Numbered from the stretch's first letter, positions 44,625 to 58,110 are shown. The stretch is DNA of 64,000 nt from Hygrocybe punicea (GCA_963556145.1 OY744471.1:4023590-4087589), one strand, 5' to 3'. The notes: generated by a model not told the origin, from the letters alone. Numbers and translations: made by a program.

Positions 44625-45187
44625 TAGCTGTACTGGTCAACATCTCATTCATAGTAGAGTTTTTACCATTGTTTTTATTGAAAATGGGTTTCAGGGAGGC
44701 TGTGAGGGGCTCTGATGGCATAGTGAGCACATACCTTCTTTTCTGCTTGTTTCTCCACTTAGCAACCCCTTCTTGCCCTCTTTCTGGACCAGGATTCTAC
44801 TCCAATCCATCCATTTACTTAACTACCAGCCATCTCCATTCCCCTCACTTTCTTGCTGACTTTATTCCTAGTAAGTACAGGTTTTGACACTCTTCCATGC
44901 TGCATATTTTCAAAGCTTCTATGAGGAAGGAATCATTAGCACATCAAGGTGTTGACATCTCATCCCCCAAGATATGGCATTAGGTCCTAGGTTAACCTTC
45001 AGTCAGTGAATTGGAATGCCTGCATTGCAAGATATTTGTGAGGGCCAAATTTATTCCTCAAATACACACACACATGCTTGTACTTGTGACCTATAAACTT
45101 TTGGACCTCAACTGTTACAAAATTGAAAGTTCGTCAAGAAAAGTAGCAAATATAGTAGTCTGGGTAAAACCCAACGGATCCAAACGA
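44625..45187. other. Spacer between transposons and the first host gene
   Basis: About 560 bp without a supported gene. It contains the 3' untranslated region of the minus-strand chitinase gene. Confidence 0.4.
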
Positions 45188-48100
45188 TCAATGACGCTGC
45201 AGGTAGTTAAGCCAGTCGATGTCCGGAATGGCATTGTAGATCTGAGCGGTAAGCTGTGCTTGGGAAACCGGCACACCCGCCGTGTATACTGATGCCGGTG
45301 TGGAGACAGTTTGCGTTGTGCCTTGCCTTGAAAATTGAACATTATCTAACAACACGGGCCACGAGAGGTCTACATTAGCAGCAGCAGTTGCACCACCGTT
45401 ATAGAGTGTGATGAGGTGCTGCACCTGACCACGGAGGAAAGGTGAAACATTCGCAACGACCTGATAGATCCAGTTGTCGTATAAGAATGGTACGTTGACG
45501 TTTTGCCGGTTAGGTGCATCTACTGTTGACGTTGACGCGGCCAAGTATGCGGCGGACCACTGTGCCCAGACATTTCGAACACAAGAATTCATGTTGAGAA
45601 ATATACTGCTGACTTCATACTCGTTAAGGAACGACGGGACGCCAGCAGCTGAGCGAAGCACCGCAATCTGCTTTTGAGGACAATAACCCCGGAACGTATC
45701 GTCCGTTCGAACCGGAATAGGAGTAAGTTGATTAAGGGCAGCTTCCATTGAGAATAATGCCACTCGTTTGATGACGTTCGCGTCTTGTTCCAAAACGGCC
45801 ATCGGCGTTTGAGCAGCATTGCTGGGATAGCAAGCAGCAATCATTTGGAACACGCTATTACCACCGAAGTATGCCGGTTGGCCTTGAAGGTGGGTCTTCA
45901 CCCAAGGGCACCATTGCATAGTATCCGAAGAATCTTGCCATAGATCAGTTCTTCGTTCTAAGTAGTCAACGAACAAAGCGGCTAATGAACCGAATAAAAG
46001 CACATGTTAAGAATTGAACCTGACGCAGAATTTTCGCACACACCCATGCTGGCTTCATAAGGATGCTCCCTGGCGTAAATCGTTTTTGCTCCGCCACCAC
46101 TTGGAAGAGTGAAATATGGTTGACCGTTTTTCTTTTGGCCCAAGTTGACCGGCACAGAAGGAACGTACGAACCAAAAGTTGGACTGAGAGATGCTGGGTC
46201 GTCCAGGTCGTAGTAGGCTATGATAGGAGTGTTATCGTATGAAGGGATAGGAACATTAACACCCGGGCATGAATTCAAGCTTGACTCGGATGAAGCCAAG
46301 ACATGGAAAGGATCATACTCAGAGGAATTAGGACTGGCATGTGGCAGTTCCACATTGCGCTTCGTGAATGCGCCTTGCCCCTCTGGATCGTTTGCGGTAG
46401 CGTCGGAATAACAATAGCAATCTCCGGTTAGTCCGGTGATGTCTGTCCCGCTCTCGGGACAAAAGAGGTTACCCGGTAAGAAAGGTACACCGCCACGCTT
46501 AGTGAGAGAGGACGCTTCTGGCGAAGTCGTAGTTGTAGGTAAATCCGTTAGATTGGTACAAGGGTTGTTAGCGATGGGAAGTGGTGAAGGTCCGTGTGAT
46601 GCATAAGCTGGCTGTGAAGAAAGGTGGGGAATATTTAATGGATTGCCCTCGGAGGCAGCTCCAGTTAGGAGCTCGTCACGCTTCGAGTTTCCAGAAGCTT
46701 CTTCCTCCGCCGTAAAACACTTCCCTCCAAAAGGAAAACGATTCTCGTGGAAGAAGGAGTTGCTAATCGCATTGTTTCGCCAAAATGGAACAGATCCAGT
46801 CAACCCGGCATTCAAATCCATGCCAAAATACTGTCCAGTCCGAAGATAGTCTGCATCAAAAATTAAAAAATTTCCGAAACATACACTCACAGGCTGGACA
46901 CAAAAATTGGGAGCAACCTGACATATGAAGGCATTATTAACATTCCCAGTAAAATTGAGTAAATGGCGCACTGTCTTCGATACACTCCCATTTATTCCAA
47001 CACCTGCATATAGATCAACTTCGGCGAAGACCTAGGACATGGACAGTGTCATGAGTTTTTTACACAACACGGAAAAAATGGCCATGGCCCACCTGAGCGT
47101 CTAGCACAGCTCCTCCTAGAACACTCAAGCCAAGTTGAAGGCTTGGTATCTGATTGTTGAAATGTTATTTTTATCCTGACCATAAAAAGTAAAATACAGA
47201 CAATATGAGCCTAATGATTATATAATGCATTAGGGCGTGTCCATAGATAAAGACGTGTAAGACCACTTACCTCCACACTGCCTTCCAATGCCACATTGTA
47301 GCCAAAATCGAAATCATATCCATGATTGTTATCAGTCGGATTGACAGGGGCGCCGAAGTTCTCTTCATCGTTGTTGCCGTCCATCTTTCCAAATGAAAGG
47401 TCGAAAGGCTGATGAAAAAAATAAGCGTGGTGATAGTTCCTGCGGTCCTCAGAGAAAAAAACATACGGGAAATGTATAGCCAATCGATGTGGAATATCTA
47501 CCTGACATGCTAAGCCTTCCGGTTAGTTGCCCATAAAGGTGAAGCGAAGGCCCAAGTGTAAGCAGGCCAGGATAATATAGTCCGGGAAAACCAAAAGAAG
47601 ATATCTCGGCCCTCTCAGAATCAAAATGAGCCTCCGCCAGACCAGTGACAATAAAAGTAGCTTGTGCACTCGCCCCAGCTGATACGTAGACATAGGCTTG
47701 CTGTATTTCAGGCGGGACTACTGTGGCCTCGAGATAGTATCCAAAACGACTGTTAACTTGCGCTGTACCGGCGACAGAAATATCTAGGCTTGAAGCAAAG
47801 TTCGGGCATGATTCTTCTTGATGGAAGATTGTGTACGTGTCAGACCATGAAAAGACACTCGAAACACCGTTACTATTCTTGACGGTATTAAGTCGCTGGA
47901 GCCATGAATCGAACGGACCAAACCAGCGCTTTTCATGTCCTTCTGCTTGATGAAAGTCTCGTTTGCGCCTCGTAGTGGTGGTACCATCGTCAGGAGGGCT
48001 GTTGATCATGGCATCCCTATTCGAAATGGGAGTCAGGCATTACACAAGCACAAAAATGAAATCCTTAACCAATAGCCGGGTATGTCGGTCTGTAGTTTTA

Positions 48101-51100
48101 ATCACTCAGTAGGGATTTGCGCAGAATTAACAAAGTTTGCTTACGAGGTCAGCCCTCATCCTGAGATGAATATGAACGTGAATCAGCAAATGATATCGTA
48201 CGAGCACAGCGCAAAATTCGTACAGGACGGGTCCGTTTTCTTCGGGAATTGCCAAAAAGTTATAATCAAACACCAGTGAGTAGACTTTCTCATTCTTCGG
48301 AAGTCGTTTTTGATGGTAAGCTGACAATACGTTCTGGTGCGGATGAATGTTCAATGACACCACTCTTGCGTAAGGACCGAGGCCGCATGTCCTCGGCATT
48401 CGCACAATAGTATGCTCTGCTTGACTTATAAAGACATGGCTACAGCCGGAGTCTTCGTCATCCATAGGCTTAGAACAGTAAGCAAGTACCTAACGATATG
48501 TCTCATTCAGTATATTGTTTCAGTATAGAGACAATGAGTCTCTAGGTAAAAGATTAATTACCTCTTGAGCTCGATCGCTCGATCGACTGCACCCGCTAAT
48601 AACCCAATCAGAATTAAAATCGAACGAACTAACAGAGCCAGCATTCGGTGATGAGATGAAAACCTCCCCAAACTATCATACAATTAAACTTCAACTGCAA
48701 CAAGGCAAATTTATCGAAAACGCACCGGACTATCATTTTCCTTTCCGTCATCAGTAGCTGCATCATCATCATCAAAGTCAACAGTAAATGTGGCAGGCTG
48801 ATCCACTTGATATCCCCCTCCCCCTACAGGAGAAGTCTCAGGGAAAACCCAACTTTCGAGAACAGGCAGGAATTCGGTGTCTGCGTACATATATTGAGCA
48901 TTGGAGATCTGTGCATGGGCTTATGGCTTACGGGCTGGTGGATCGCAACAATATAATCGATACCCTAATCCAATACAAGCTTGAGGAGCATCTCCTTGAA
49001 TGTCACTGACTGCAAGAGAGGCCGAAAACATGAGCAGTGAGGGAAAAGGAAAAGCGCGAGGATTATTCACATATTGCTACTTGCCCAACATTGCACGCCG
49101 CATTCAGACAACTCGGCAAATCGCCAACCCAGGCACACTGAAAAAGAAAGTAGTTTGTATAACTCTTGAAGCCGGCTTTTTAGATGACTTACGTTTTGGT
49201 AACCCTCTGCGGGAAAAATGGAGTTATAAACTACGTCGTCAACGATCGAATACAAGGACAATCACCGTTCTCGTTACAGCAAACAGGCTTGTTGTTTGTA
49301 GCGCAGATACTGGGGCAAGCTTGGGGCTGAGTCAAATTTGGATCAAGATTTGCTGCCTCGCAATCCCCGTTATCGCTGATTCCTTGTTTCACAAAGGTTT
49401 GGGCAACAAAGCCCGACGGGCATGATCCGGGGGAGTCTCCGCATCCTAAAACGAGGAAATAAGGATGGTCACAGTTCCCAAAATAGGTTATTTACCTATT
49501 CCGTAACAATCGTTTTGTCGCCCAGTTTGACAACAAAACGCTTTTGCACCTTGAACACATGTAGGCGTACCATCTCCCCCGACAGGGTCCGTAGCAAGAA
49601 TTATTTCTCCAAGCAAACACTGCGGAATACAGGTGCTGCCACCTCCTCCGCGCCACTGGCAGTTCTGTGGTTCGTCTCCAGACGGACAGCAAAACTTTGC
49701 CGGTGTATCGGAGTCGCAAGTTATCAGCGAATTTGGATTCGTCGTCACAGTTGACATGGTGTCCCATCCGACAGGACAAATATCATTGCAGTTTGTGATA
49801 CCGCAAAGATTCCCAGCCTCAACACTAGAGGGAGTATTTATATCCAAAGAAGCATAGAGACCTTGGAGAGCGGTGTAAGAGGCATCGTCTTGATCAACCG
49901 ACCAGATCATTGTGCCTTTACATTGCAGGAATGCGATGTCGATCAGCAAAAATTCATTGGTAATATGAACAAGACATACCACCGAGGCATATTGAATTGG
50001 CATAATTGAGCTTCATCTGCAGAGTCTCCGCATCGTCGTACGACACCCACTGATCTGAATTCCATACTATGTACTTGACTGCGGCAGCTTCGTCAAAAGT
50101 AGGTTCAATGTTGTTCGTGTTGATTATTGTCTCGATTTCAGAGTACATCAGTGTCCCAGAATTGAGAGAACACGGTCCTGGCATGGCGCCTCCCATAAAA
50201 CTGCATCCAGGTGACGCGCAGCTCGGGTCAGACAACTGAAACGAGCGACCGTAAAAACCGATGCCGAGAACAATCTGATTCGGCTCGATTCCAACATTCC
50301 GAAAGAGCTGCATTGTGTCACGAATCTCTGTAAGGTTGGTATGAGCAAGGATGACGTATCCAATATATGGGTCTTTCCCATCCCAAGCTCCATGCAAATC
50401 GTACGTCATGACGTTCACCCAATCAGCATATTGTAGAAGGCCGGGAAGATCAAAATGCTGCAAGTACCAATATGAAGATGGCGCAGTAAACGTAAGCCCG
50501 TAGCCGCGTGGTCCGAATGCCCCCTTGACTTTGGCCATAAATTTGACGAAGTTAGCCTTGTCCGCTGGGACACCGCCGCGATCATAGGCTGCAGGATATT
50601 CCCAGTCGATATCTGAATTTGGGATCAGGAAATAGAACACGATGTAACGCTCAAAATATGATTCACCAATACCATCGAACCCATACGCTTGTAGAACATT
50701 CAAGACACTGGAGATGAATACTTCAGTATTTGCGTCACTTCCAACTAGTTGACTGAAAATGGCGGAAGTGGGCTGTAAACGAAAGCGTCTGCTTGAGTGT
50801 TCAAATAGAATAATTAATGGCTGCTGAAGATCATTTACGGGATCGTTGAATTTCCATCCTCCAATAGAGAGAAAGACTTTGAGTGCAATATTTCTAGTTT
50901 TTAATGCCGTTGTTCGCTGCCAAAGCGAAGTATCACCAGGTGCCATCTCAATAATTTGAAATGTGTTTGAGATGAGGGCGAAGGCAAAATTCACTGCGAT
51001 GGCAACCACACTCAGATTCCATTCCAGCAGACGAAATATCACCGAGGTAACAAACCGTGAGTCAGAGTTTCCGCCGATATCTGTTCTGGTGGATAGACAT

Positions 51101-51865
51101 CACAAGCACGGGAAGAGGGTTGCGTGGCCCAGGCCTATTCCATCGTTAGCTGGTAACTATAGATAGTAACATGATCACAGACCTCGTAGTATCCGATTCT
51201 CCTCTGCAGTGCGCTTTGTTGGTCAGCCCCACATGAGTCCTGTGATGGTGGGTTGCAATTAGACACGCAGCCAGGGGCTTCACAAAAATCTGATAATACG
51301 AGTGATATCCGATTAGGTCGTAATTATATACCTAACAATGCAACACGTACCTGCCATAGTGCCGCAGAATCCGTACTGTAAAGAACACGTCATCAGAGTC
51401 AGAGTATATTCATAGAATTAGATAGAAGATACCTGGCTGCAGCAAACATTTAGAGCGCAAGTAACATTTTCCGGTGCTGCATTGGAACCACACTCGGCAA
51501 GGGCACCACAATTGGAGGTACAGGGACCGCCATCAGCGACTGTTGTACAAAATTCTTTGCCAAAACTAGTACGATATATTCAAAATGAACTTGGTGAGCT
51601 GGAGTGCACGCTACCAGATAGGTCACGTACCCGCAAAAGCCAGAAGCGCCGTTACAACAGGCGCCATTGGAACACGGTATAGTAGGCGTGCAACTGCCAA
51701 TGGGCAACGTAGAAGAGTTACCCGATGTTGTTTGCGAGAGGACAGTTGGGAAAGGAACTGCAGGATAGATGAACAGTGACAGGTTAATTTGTGCAAAAGC
51801 GGTACCAGGAGAACAAATTTACCTAGAGCATAGAGGAAGGAGAGATAATGAAGAAGGAAAACCAT
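45188..51865 (-). CDS. Secreted GH18 chitinase with hevein-like domain and long zymocin-like C-terminal region
   Basis: A minus-strand gene of about twenty exons, roughly 1,600-1,700 residues. Exon 1 (51865-51823) starts a signal peptide MVFLLHYLSFLYAL. Cys-rich exons (to about 51180) resemble type-1 chitin-binding domains (CSNGACCN, GFCG). The GH18 barrel spans about 51180-50010: GYYE, LSIGGW, and the catalytic Asp-x-Asp-x-Glu in DGI/DIDWEYP, interrupted by an intron at 50613-50666; NVMTYD and the late VWS follow. Then Cys-rich modules (49990-49280), a block YNSIFP, and a long region to the TGA at 45188 with conserved phrases such as CGLGPYARVVSL, YSLVFDYNF and DIPGYW. This order matches fungal subgroup C, killer-toxin-like chitinases. 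It should hydrolyse chitin outside the cell or in the wall. Near 49260 the frame changes without a good intron (see findings). Divergent partner: the LysM gene at 52856. Confidence 0.85.
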
Positions 51866-52855
51866 CTCAACGACGGGCGGAGGAATAAATCCGTATTACT
51901 GTGGTAATGTTATAGTCCCCTGCAAGTCTGCGATGAAGGGAGAACGAGGACTCATTGTGTCCTAGGAAACCGGTAAAAAAACGAACACCGAGCATCGATT
52001 CGAATTCTCTCCAGAAAAAGGTCATATATTCCTGATGCCGCCGAGAGCTAGATCCCCATACTTCCATATTGCATAATATCCGACTCGAAGGATAGAACGT
52101 CTTTGCTGAATATTCATGCTACAGCCTGTGATTGCCAGTGGTTACCCTGGAAGGTGTAACTAGTACTGATTCCCAAGCGTATTACTGGATACCTATACAT
52201 GTAAAATAATGCTTCAGGCTTCAGTCAAAGATGTAACTGACCTTCTGCGGGACTTCTGAGGAACAGCTACGTTATTGTTTATGAACCCTCTTCTCGAGCG
52301 TCCTTTTTGTGGTAAGGGTACCTTTACTAGAAAGTTAGTCACTTGAAGCCGGTAAAGTCGACTAAGCTTTTTACAGCTGATTCGGAAATTCTTGTCCCAC
52401 GGTTCAAAACGCGCAAAAAAATTCGAAAATTCGAAAAAATTGTAGTCTTGCCAGTGCCTGTCGCACTGCTCAGTCAATTGTTGTGATAGCGCCGGCACCA
52501 CCGATGCCTTTTATAATATCCTCGCGAAGAACGACCGCATTGCAGTTATACGGTCACAAAACCTGATACGTCCCGAGGACCTCGTGAAGAATGCATTTCG
52601 GATCTCACGGAAGTCGAGATTTCGAGCGCTGCTGATCCAGTGCTGGACAATAGCCTGAGCGTCCAGCAAAGGCTATTATTCTTCTGCGAAAGCCGTTCAA
52701 ATTCATATTGGACCCAAAAGATCCCTCCGATCTCGTCAACGGTCTTGTATGTAAAAGCAGCGCCGCCATTGAACTTATATAGAATCGAACTCGTCCTCAG
52801 GCCTCAGGTGCGTTGCCGGGTTAGGACGACATTCACTACCAGTGCTGGAGGTAGC
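51866..52855. promoter_or_regulatory. Shared divergent promoter region, chitinase and LysM genes
   Basis: 990 bp between two start codons facing away from each other. A TATA-like TTTTATAATATCC lies at about 52508. The LysM frame is open upstream to about 52640, but the signal peptide places the start at 52856. Common regulation is inferred from layout only. Confidence 0.5.
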
Positions 52856-55800
52856 ATGATACTCAACTTGCTTGTGGTTTTCCTCTTCTTCAACGTTGCT
52901 TTAGCCTCTCGTTTTCACAAAATCATTGACGCCTACAGATCGGCCAATGACAAGGCAGTTCACGATGCAATGCTCATGCAGATCGCAGTCAATAACCACA
53001 GCGCCATCGAAACTACTGTTCCTCTCTCAGATTTGAGCTTCGACACAGCTCGTTTACCGACTGGTAATACAAACGGGTCATATGCAGCAGGGTCGACGCC
53101 GACGTTCCAAATCTACACCAGAGACATGCTGCCAACGTCCCCAGCGCCATCCGAGGGTTGTGCTGCGGCCCTCACTGCTACTGTCAACTGTAATTCGACA
53201 GTCCCACTCATGAGGTATCCACATCGCTATTCACCTACACGATTTGCTGAAAAATTTCCAAAAGTTCATTTCCTTATCTTCTGGTAAATGACCTAGCTTC
53301 TGTCTGCACGACCCAGTGTGCATCTTCACTTGCCACTTATCGCATGAATGTTGTATCAACTTGTGGCGCCTTCCGTATACAGGAATCGAACAATGTCTCT
53401 TACGCCCCTACTCTTGCCGTGGACACCATTGCAGGGCCTTACACTGTCCAGTGTCTCCAAGACCCAACAACGAAGCAATATTGTGGGCCTTTGTTGGCGT
53501 CGTACAACACAACAGGAGGGCTCCTCGCACTCCCCAATAACGAGTTGTGTACCTATTGTACATTGAAGACCCTGAATGCGACTTTATCGAGTCCAATAAC
53601 GTATTCCATTCCAGTCGCACAACTACTTTCATCTGCGGTAGCGATGTGTGGAGCGTAAGTTATTTTTTGGGTTAATTTCACATATGAAATCTGACTTATT
53701 CAAAAATAGAGGATTTGTTTCCTACAATGTCACATCGGCTCCTTCTACAGCTCCCCCAATCTCCAGCACCCCTCCCTTCGGAGTGAACACTACTGCGGGC
53801 CCTGCGGCCGACTGTGTTATCACAGGGAGGAATGTTACCGTTTCTTCGAATTCGACCTGTTCTGCAGTGGCAAGCCAGTACAGCGTCAGCACAGATTCTA
53901 TATTTTCTGCCAATCCTTTCCTTGTTGGCTCTGCGGATTGCTCGATTCCTTCAGGAACCCAGTTATGTGTTCCCCAGGCCTGTGTGGTTTACACGATCCG
54001 GACGAATGACACATGTGCTAGTGTCGCTCAAGTCTCGGGTTCTTTTTCTGGGACGAATATCACCAGTACACAGTTGCTGTCATTTAACCCCAGCCTTGGA
54101 ATATATTGCCAGTTGATGGCCTTGAAGGTGGGACAGACGATTTGTCTCACACCTAATGGCGGCTGGCCAAATGTGGGGGTATCTTCCAACAATAATCCGT
54201 CCGCGACGCCCACTGCGCCAGCTTCTATTCCAACACCAACAGTCAATGGAACAACGAGCCGATGCGGACGTTACTATCAGGTTCAAGATGGCGATATATG
54301 TAGCACATTTGTCTTAAACAATTTCATTTCGCTGACGGACTTTCTGACCCTGAATCCCGGTGTGTATGATATATGGCTTACCGATAAACAAGCAGCATTC
54401 ATACTTCTTGTTGTTCAGATATTAACGCTAATTGTACGAATCTTTGGCTGGGATACTATTATTGTGTGGCGCCTTATCCACCTTTTACATCGACTTCGAT
54501 CGCTCCTACGATGACGAGCAATTACACAGGCGCAAGTATTTACTCGTATCCCATTCCTACGTCATCTTATGTACCTGTAATGGTGACAATTACGATGGAT
54601 GCTGCAGGCATTCCTGCGCCCACCAATGTTGCAAACGGCACCAGAACCGTAGCATGCGGCTTTTACTACGACGTTGCTGTGAGTCATCTATGGCCTCGAA
54701 ATTATACTGCACGTTCTCATCATCAATTAGCAAGGGGACACGGTCGCATCTATAAGCAGCATAACCGGCCTCACCAATGCATCGCTTTATTCCTGGAATC
54801 CTGAACTTCAATCGATACCGCCTATCCCCGGCACAGCAATCTGTGTTGTATTTCCTCGCAACAATTACACTCTCCCAACAGCACCTACGCCCTCCAATGT
54901 TGCGCCGAACACGGCCACAGATAATTGTGCAGAATTCTACGCTGTTCAGCCGGGCGACAGCTGCCCTTCGATTGAGAACAAATTCTTCATCAGCAACTCT
55001 TATTTCCTGGCCCTGAATGAGGGGTTGAATCCGCAGTGCACCAACCTGATTGCGGGACTTGCGTATTGTGTGTTATCAATCTTCCCACCTTCAATAAATA
55101 CCAGTACTCCTACCGGACCGCCGAACAATGTTGCTGCTGGGACGATCACGGCAGGCTGCACTGAGTACTACACCATTGTGTCAGGGGATTCTTGCGTTGC
55201 CATTGAAGGCAAATTCAATGTTGCGGATGCTCTGTTTCGTTCCATGAATCCCGAGATCAACACGGGATGTACGAACATCCTGGTAGGGGAAGCCTATTGC
55301 GTGCAGACCTCCAACACTTCCATGCCCACCGGGCCTCCAAGCAATGTTGCTGCTGGAACGATCACGGCAGGTTGCACTGAGTATTACACCATTGCATTGG
55401 GGGATTCTTGCAGCGCCATCGAGGGCGAATTCAATGTCGCGGATGCTCTGTTTCGCTCCATGAATCCCGAGATCAACACGGGATGTACGAACATCCTGGT
55501 AGGGGAAGCCTATTGCGTGCAGACCTCCAACACTTCCATGCCCACCGGGCCTCCAAGCAATGTTGCTGCTGGAACGATCACGGCAGGTTGCACCGAGTAT
55601 TACACCATTGCATCGGGGGATTCTTGCAGCGCCATCGAGGGCGAATTCAATGTCGCGGATGCTCTGTTCCGCTCCATGAATCCCGAGATCAACACGGGAT
55701 GTACGAACATCCTGGTAGGGGAAGCCTATTGCGTGCAGACCTCCAACACATCCACGCCCACCGGACCTCCATCTAACGTGGCTTCCGGAACCATTACGAT

Positions 55801-55954
55801 CGGTTGCAGTCTGTACTACACTGTCGTGTCAGGGGACTCCTGTTCTGAGATGGAAACTAAATTTGGCGTCACAGATGCCCTTTTCCGCTCAATGAATCCC
55901 CAGGGTTGCACTAATCTTCTTGTCGGTGAAGCGTACTGTGTTAGGCATCAGTAG
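52856..55954 (+). CDS. Secreted multi-LysM chitin-binding protein
   Basis: Five exons: 52856-53214, 53265-53654, 53710-54359, 54419-54678, 54731-55954; 961 codons in frame, 960 residues. Signal peptide MILNLLVVFLFFNVALA, chosen as start because the upstream extension lacks one. An N-terminal Cys-rich domain (CTTQC, VVSTCGAF) precedes about nine LysM-type modules, each with YxVxxGDSC or similar, a central N/L-rich turn and a closing AYCV or ICV. Pro/Thr-rich linkers (SNVAAGTITAGC) join them. Modules 7-9 are near-identical 72-residue repeats. LysM modules (CBM50) bind chitin or its fragments; in plant pathogens and mutualists LysM proteins can hide chitin from immune receptors, and next to chitinase genes they may protect the fungus's own wall. 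No catalytic domain or GPI signal is seen. It ends 142 bp from the convergent gene. Confidence 0.9.
55131..55778 (+). repeat. LysM tandem repeat, three 216-bp units
   Basis: Units begin at 55131, 55347 and 55563, with a diverged fourth at 55779. Units 2 and 3 differ at only a few bases, unit 1 slightly more, unit 4 clearly. Each encodes 72 residues. Recent tandem duplication or gene conversion. Confidence 0.95.
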
Positions 55955-56095
55955 CACGATACGTCCCCGTTAAAATGGATTTTCTTGCAATTACTTGGCT
56001 AATATTGTGTTGCCGAGTTCAAATGTACATAATACAATTGTTATCCTTTCATTTATTGGTGCGTACAAGAATGCATTCTAGACGAGAAAAACCCA

Positions 56096-58110
56096 TCAAT
56101 CACTGAAACAGAAGAAACGTCCCGTTTTGCCTGTAGGAGGCACATCCAGGATCCCCGAAGTCGTTAGAGCCAAGTGGTCGAGTTGAATATCCCGAGTATC
56201 GTCATTTTTGGGAGGAATCCAGACAGCACTCCGCGCGAACAAGATACGTGGGTTCCTCTTTTGCGCATCGGGTGCCTTGTCAAAATCTAAAACATGCACG
56301 TCTGCTGTTCCCTCCTTTCGCGACGTCGCCTCATTGTACAGCTTCTTCAAATGTGCCATCCACTCTTGGGGGGGTTGGGACCCAGGAGGCCATTCCCTGT
56401 CCTCCTCTTCTTCTCCGGAGACGTAGAAATTACGCTCGACAACGCGTACTTGGGCGTTTGTATTTTCTTCCATTAACTTGGACTCAAGTGCGACGCGCCC
56501 CTCCACAGTTAGATTGCACAGCTCGCGGCAACGTGCTTGATCAAAGTCGTACAAGAACAGAACTTTGCCGTACATCTCATGCACCGCCTTGATTGCAAAC
56601 TTCCTATGTTCCTCGCTATCGTCCTCGATAGTGCAGGCAACAAGTAGTCGATTGTCGGAAATAGAGGGTAGAAACACATTGATAGTGCCTTCGATTGTCC
56701 TTGCAAATCCTGGATGATCCCAGAATGCGTGCAAACCCGACGGATCTTCAGAACTCGGCTCAGACTTATCGAGGTAAGACCAACGTTCGGATAATGGAAC
56801 CTTATTAATAAGCCACTCACATCGATATCGCCAGTGAGGAGTTTATTGTCAACTACAGTCAGACGGCTTCCCTCATGATGATAATTTGCCAAAATAGCGT
56901 TGCCTCCAGAAGATCCCGGTTTTGCGATCACGCCGATGTCGTTTTCCACTTCAAAGTTTTGTCCATGGGTGAATGTGCGCGTGAATTCGTTTGGATCATT
57001 GATATGAAATGATTTGAGGAGAGCGGATGGTGTGCCAAAGCAGGAGAGCACTTGCCCGCCCAATGCACAGTAACGATGGTCGACGAATTGAAAGTTGGCT
57101 TGATGCTACGTAATAATTCAGTTCGTCAGACGAACTGGCACTTTAAGTAAAAAAAACTTTGGGCTGACTGTAAGGGGAGCATCTTCGTCTTGTGGGATTC
57201 GCACGTTCACTACAGTGTCCGAGTCAAATCCCCAAACTACAATCTGATCGCCAGTGAGATCTCTAGATGCAGGTGGGTCAGGACCACTGTAGGCATCGAC
57301 TCTACGATACACGGTTGGGCTTCCTTCCAGAAACATTTCCGATGGAGCCCGTTCGCCAGAGCTGATGCAAACAGCTAGCGAATGGCAGCCAACGATGATA
57401 TCGCCGTAAGCGGCTGCAGCGTGGACAGTCTTTTCCTTGACGATGGCGCCATCCCAATTATGAATGCGCAACGTGATGCTTGGTATACTGTAAATTGTTT
57501 AGATTAGCCTGAGCCCATTATGCACCAAATGACATTATGCACCGTTCAATGTACTGCAAGGATGCGAAGCCTACTCTGTCAGGTAACAAAGCGACCCTAT
57601 GCACTGCGTCGGGCAGTTCAGCGATCTTGACAAAATTGGCTGTAGTTCCTCCGCTGGCAATTGCCTCGTAGATCTTGGCCAAGTATATTACGGAAGACCG
57701 CCCATTGTGATGAGGAACAGTAACAGCACGCAAATCTTGGTCATCCAATACGCTGTACATTCCCCAAGAATGCCCAGGTGCCCGTTGAATAATAGGGTCG
57801 TTCTCGGGCCAATGCAGAGAAAGAATTCGTCGAGGTTTTCCGCTCAGCCAGCCCATGCCGAGTCAATGTTGGCTACAAGAACTCACAAATGTTTGACCGC
57901 CGTCAACTTGGTGCCAGGGGTTCAAGTTTGCACTGGCATGGTTCCCTGCGTGGCAGAACCACGTTAGTTTTGTGGAGAGAACTCTGGCCTGTATTGTGCA
58001 TGGGCATAAGACTACTGCTACAATGTATGACTCTGTGGTTGTCTTCTAGAGGCTCCTGTCAAACGTCAATAATAACGCAGGCCATTTTGATGGGTTCGAA
58101 TCGCTAGAGT
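56096..58110 (-). CDS. Unrecognised host protein, possibly F-box or propeller type
   Basis: A minus-strand spliced gene. Last exon 56764-56096 (223 codons with stop, ends FFCFSD). The preceding exon runs from about 57115 to 56821 (HQANFQFVDHRYCALGGQ... GDID, donor GTGAGT). Upstream exons around 57471-57140 and 57856-57530 contain WGFDSDTVVNVRI, AYGDIIVGCHSLAV, LHWPENDPIIQ and HRVALLPDRVGFASL. Repeated short beta-like phrases ending in I/V suggest a propeller, and such proteins in agaricomycetes often carry an N-terminal F-box, but I see no F-box here. The 5' end is not settled; more exons may reach about 58450. No signal peptide. Transcribed away from ATG13 and towards the LysM gene. Confidence 0.5.

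Noticed and set aside
45188..47030. Splitting the chitinase C-terminal exons into a second gene
   Set aside because: Consecutive exons join with matching phases and no promoter-like gap, and long C-terminal regions are normal for this chitinase group.
49000..49425. Plus-strand frame within the chitinase gene
   Set aside because: Lies opposite Cys-rich chitinase exons and contains their introns; shadow frame.
45188..51865. Calling the chitinase a killer toxin
   Set aside because: The resemblance is to the chitinase-type subunit only; no translocated toxic subunit gene is nearby, so a wall or chitin-degrading role is likelier.
52214..52501. 95-codon minus-strand frame in the divergent promoter
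   Set aside because: No start context, domain or splice support; composition like non-coding sequence.
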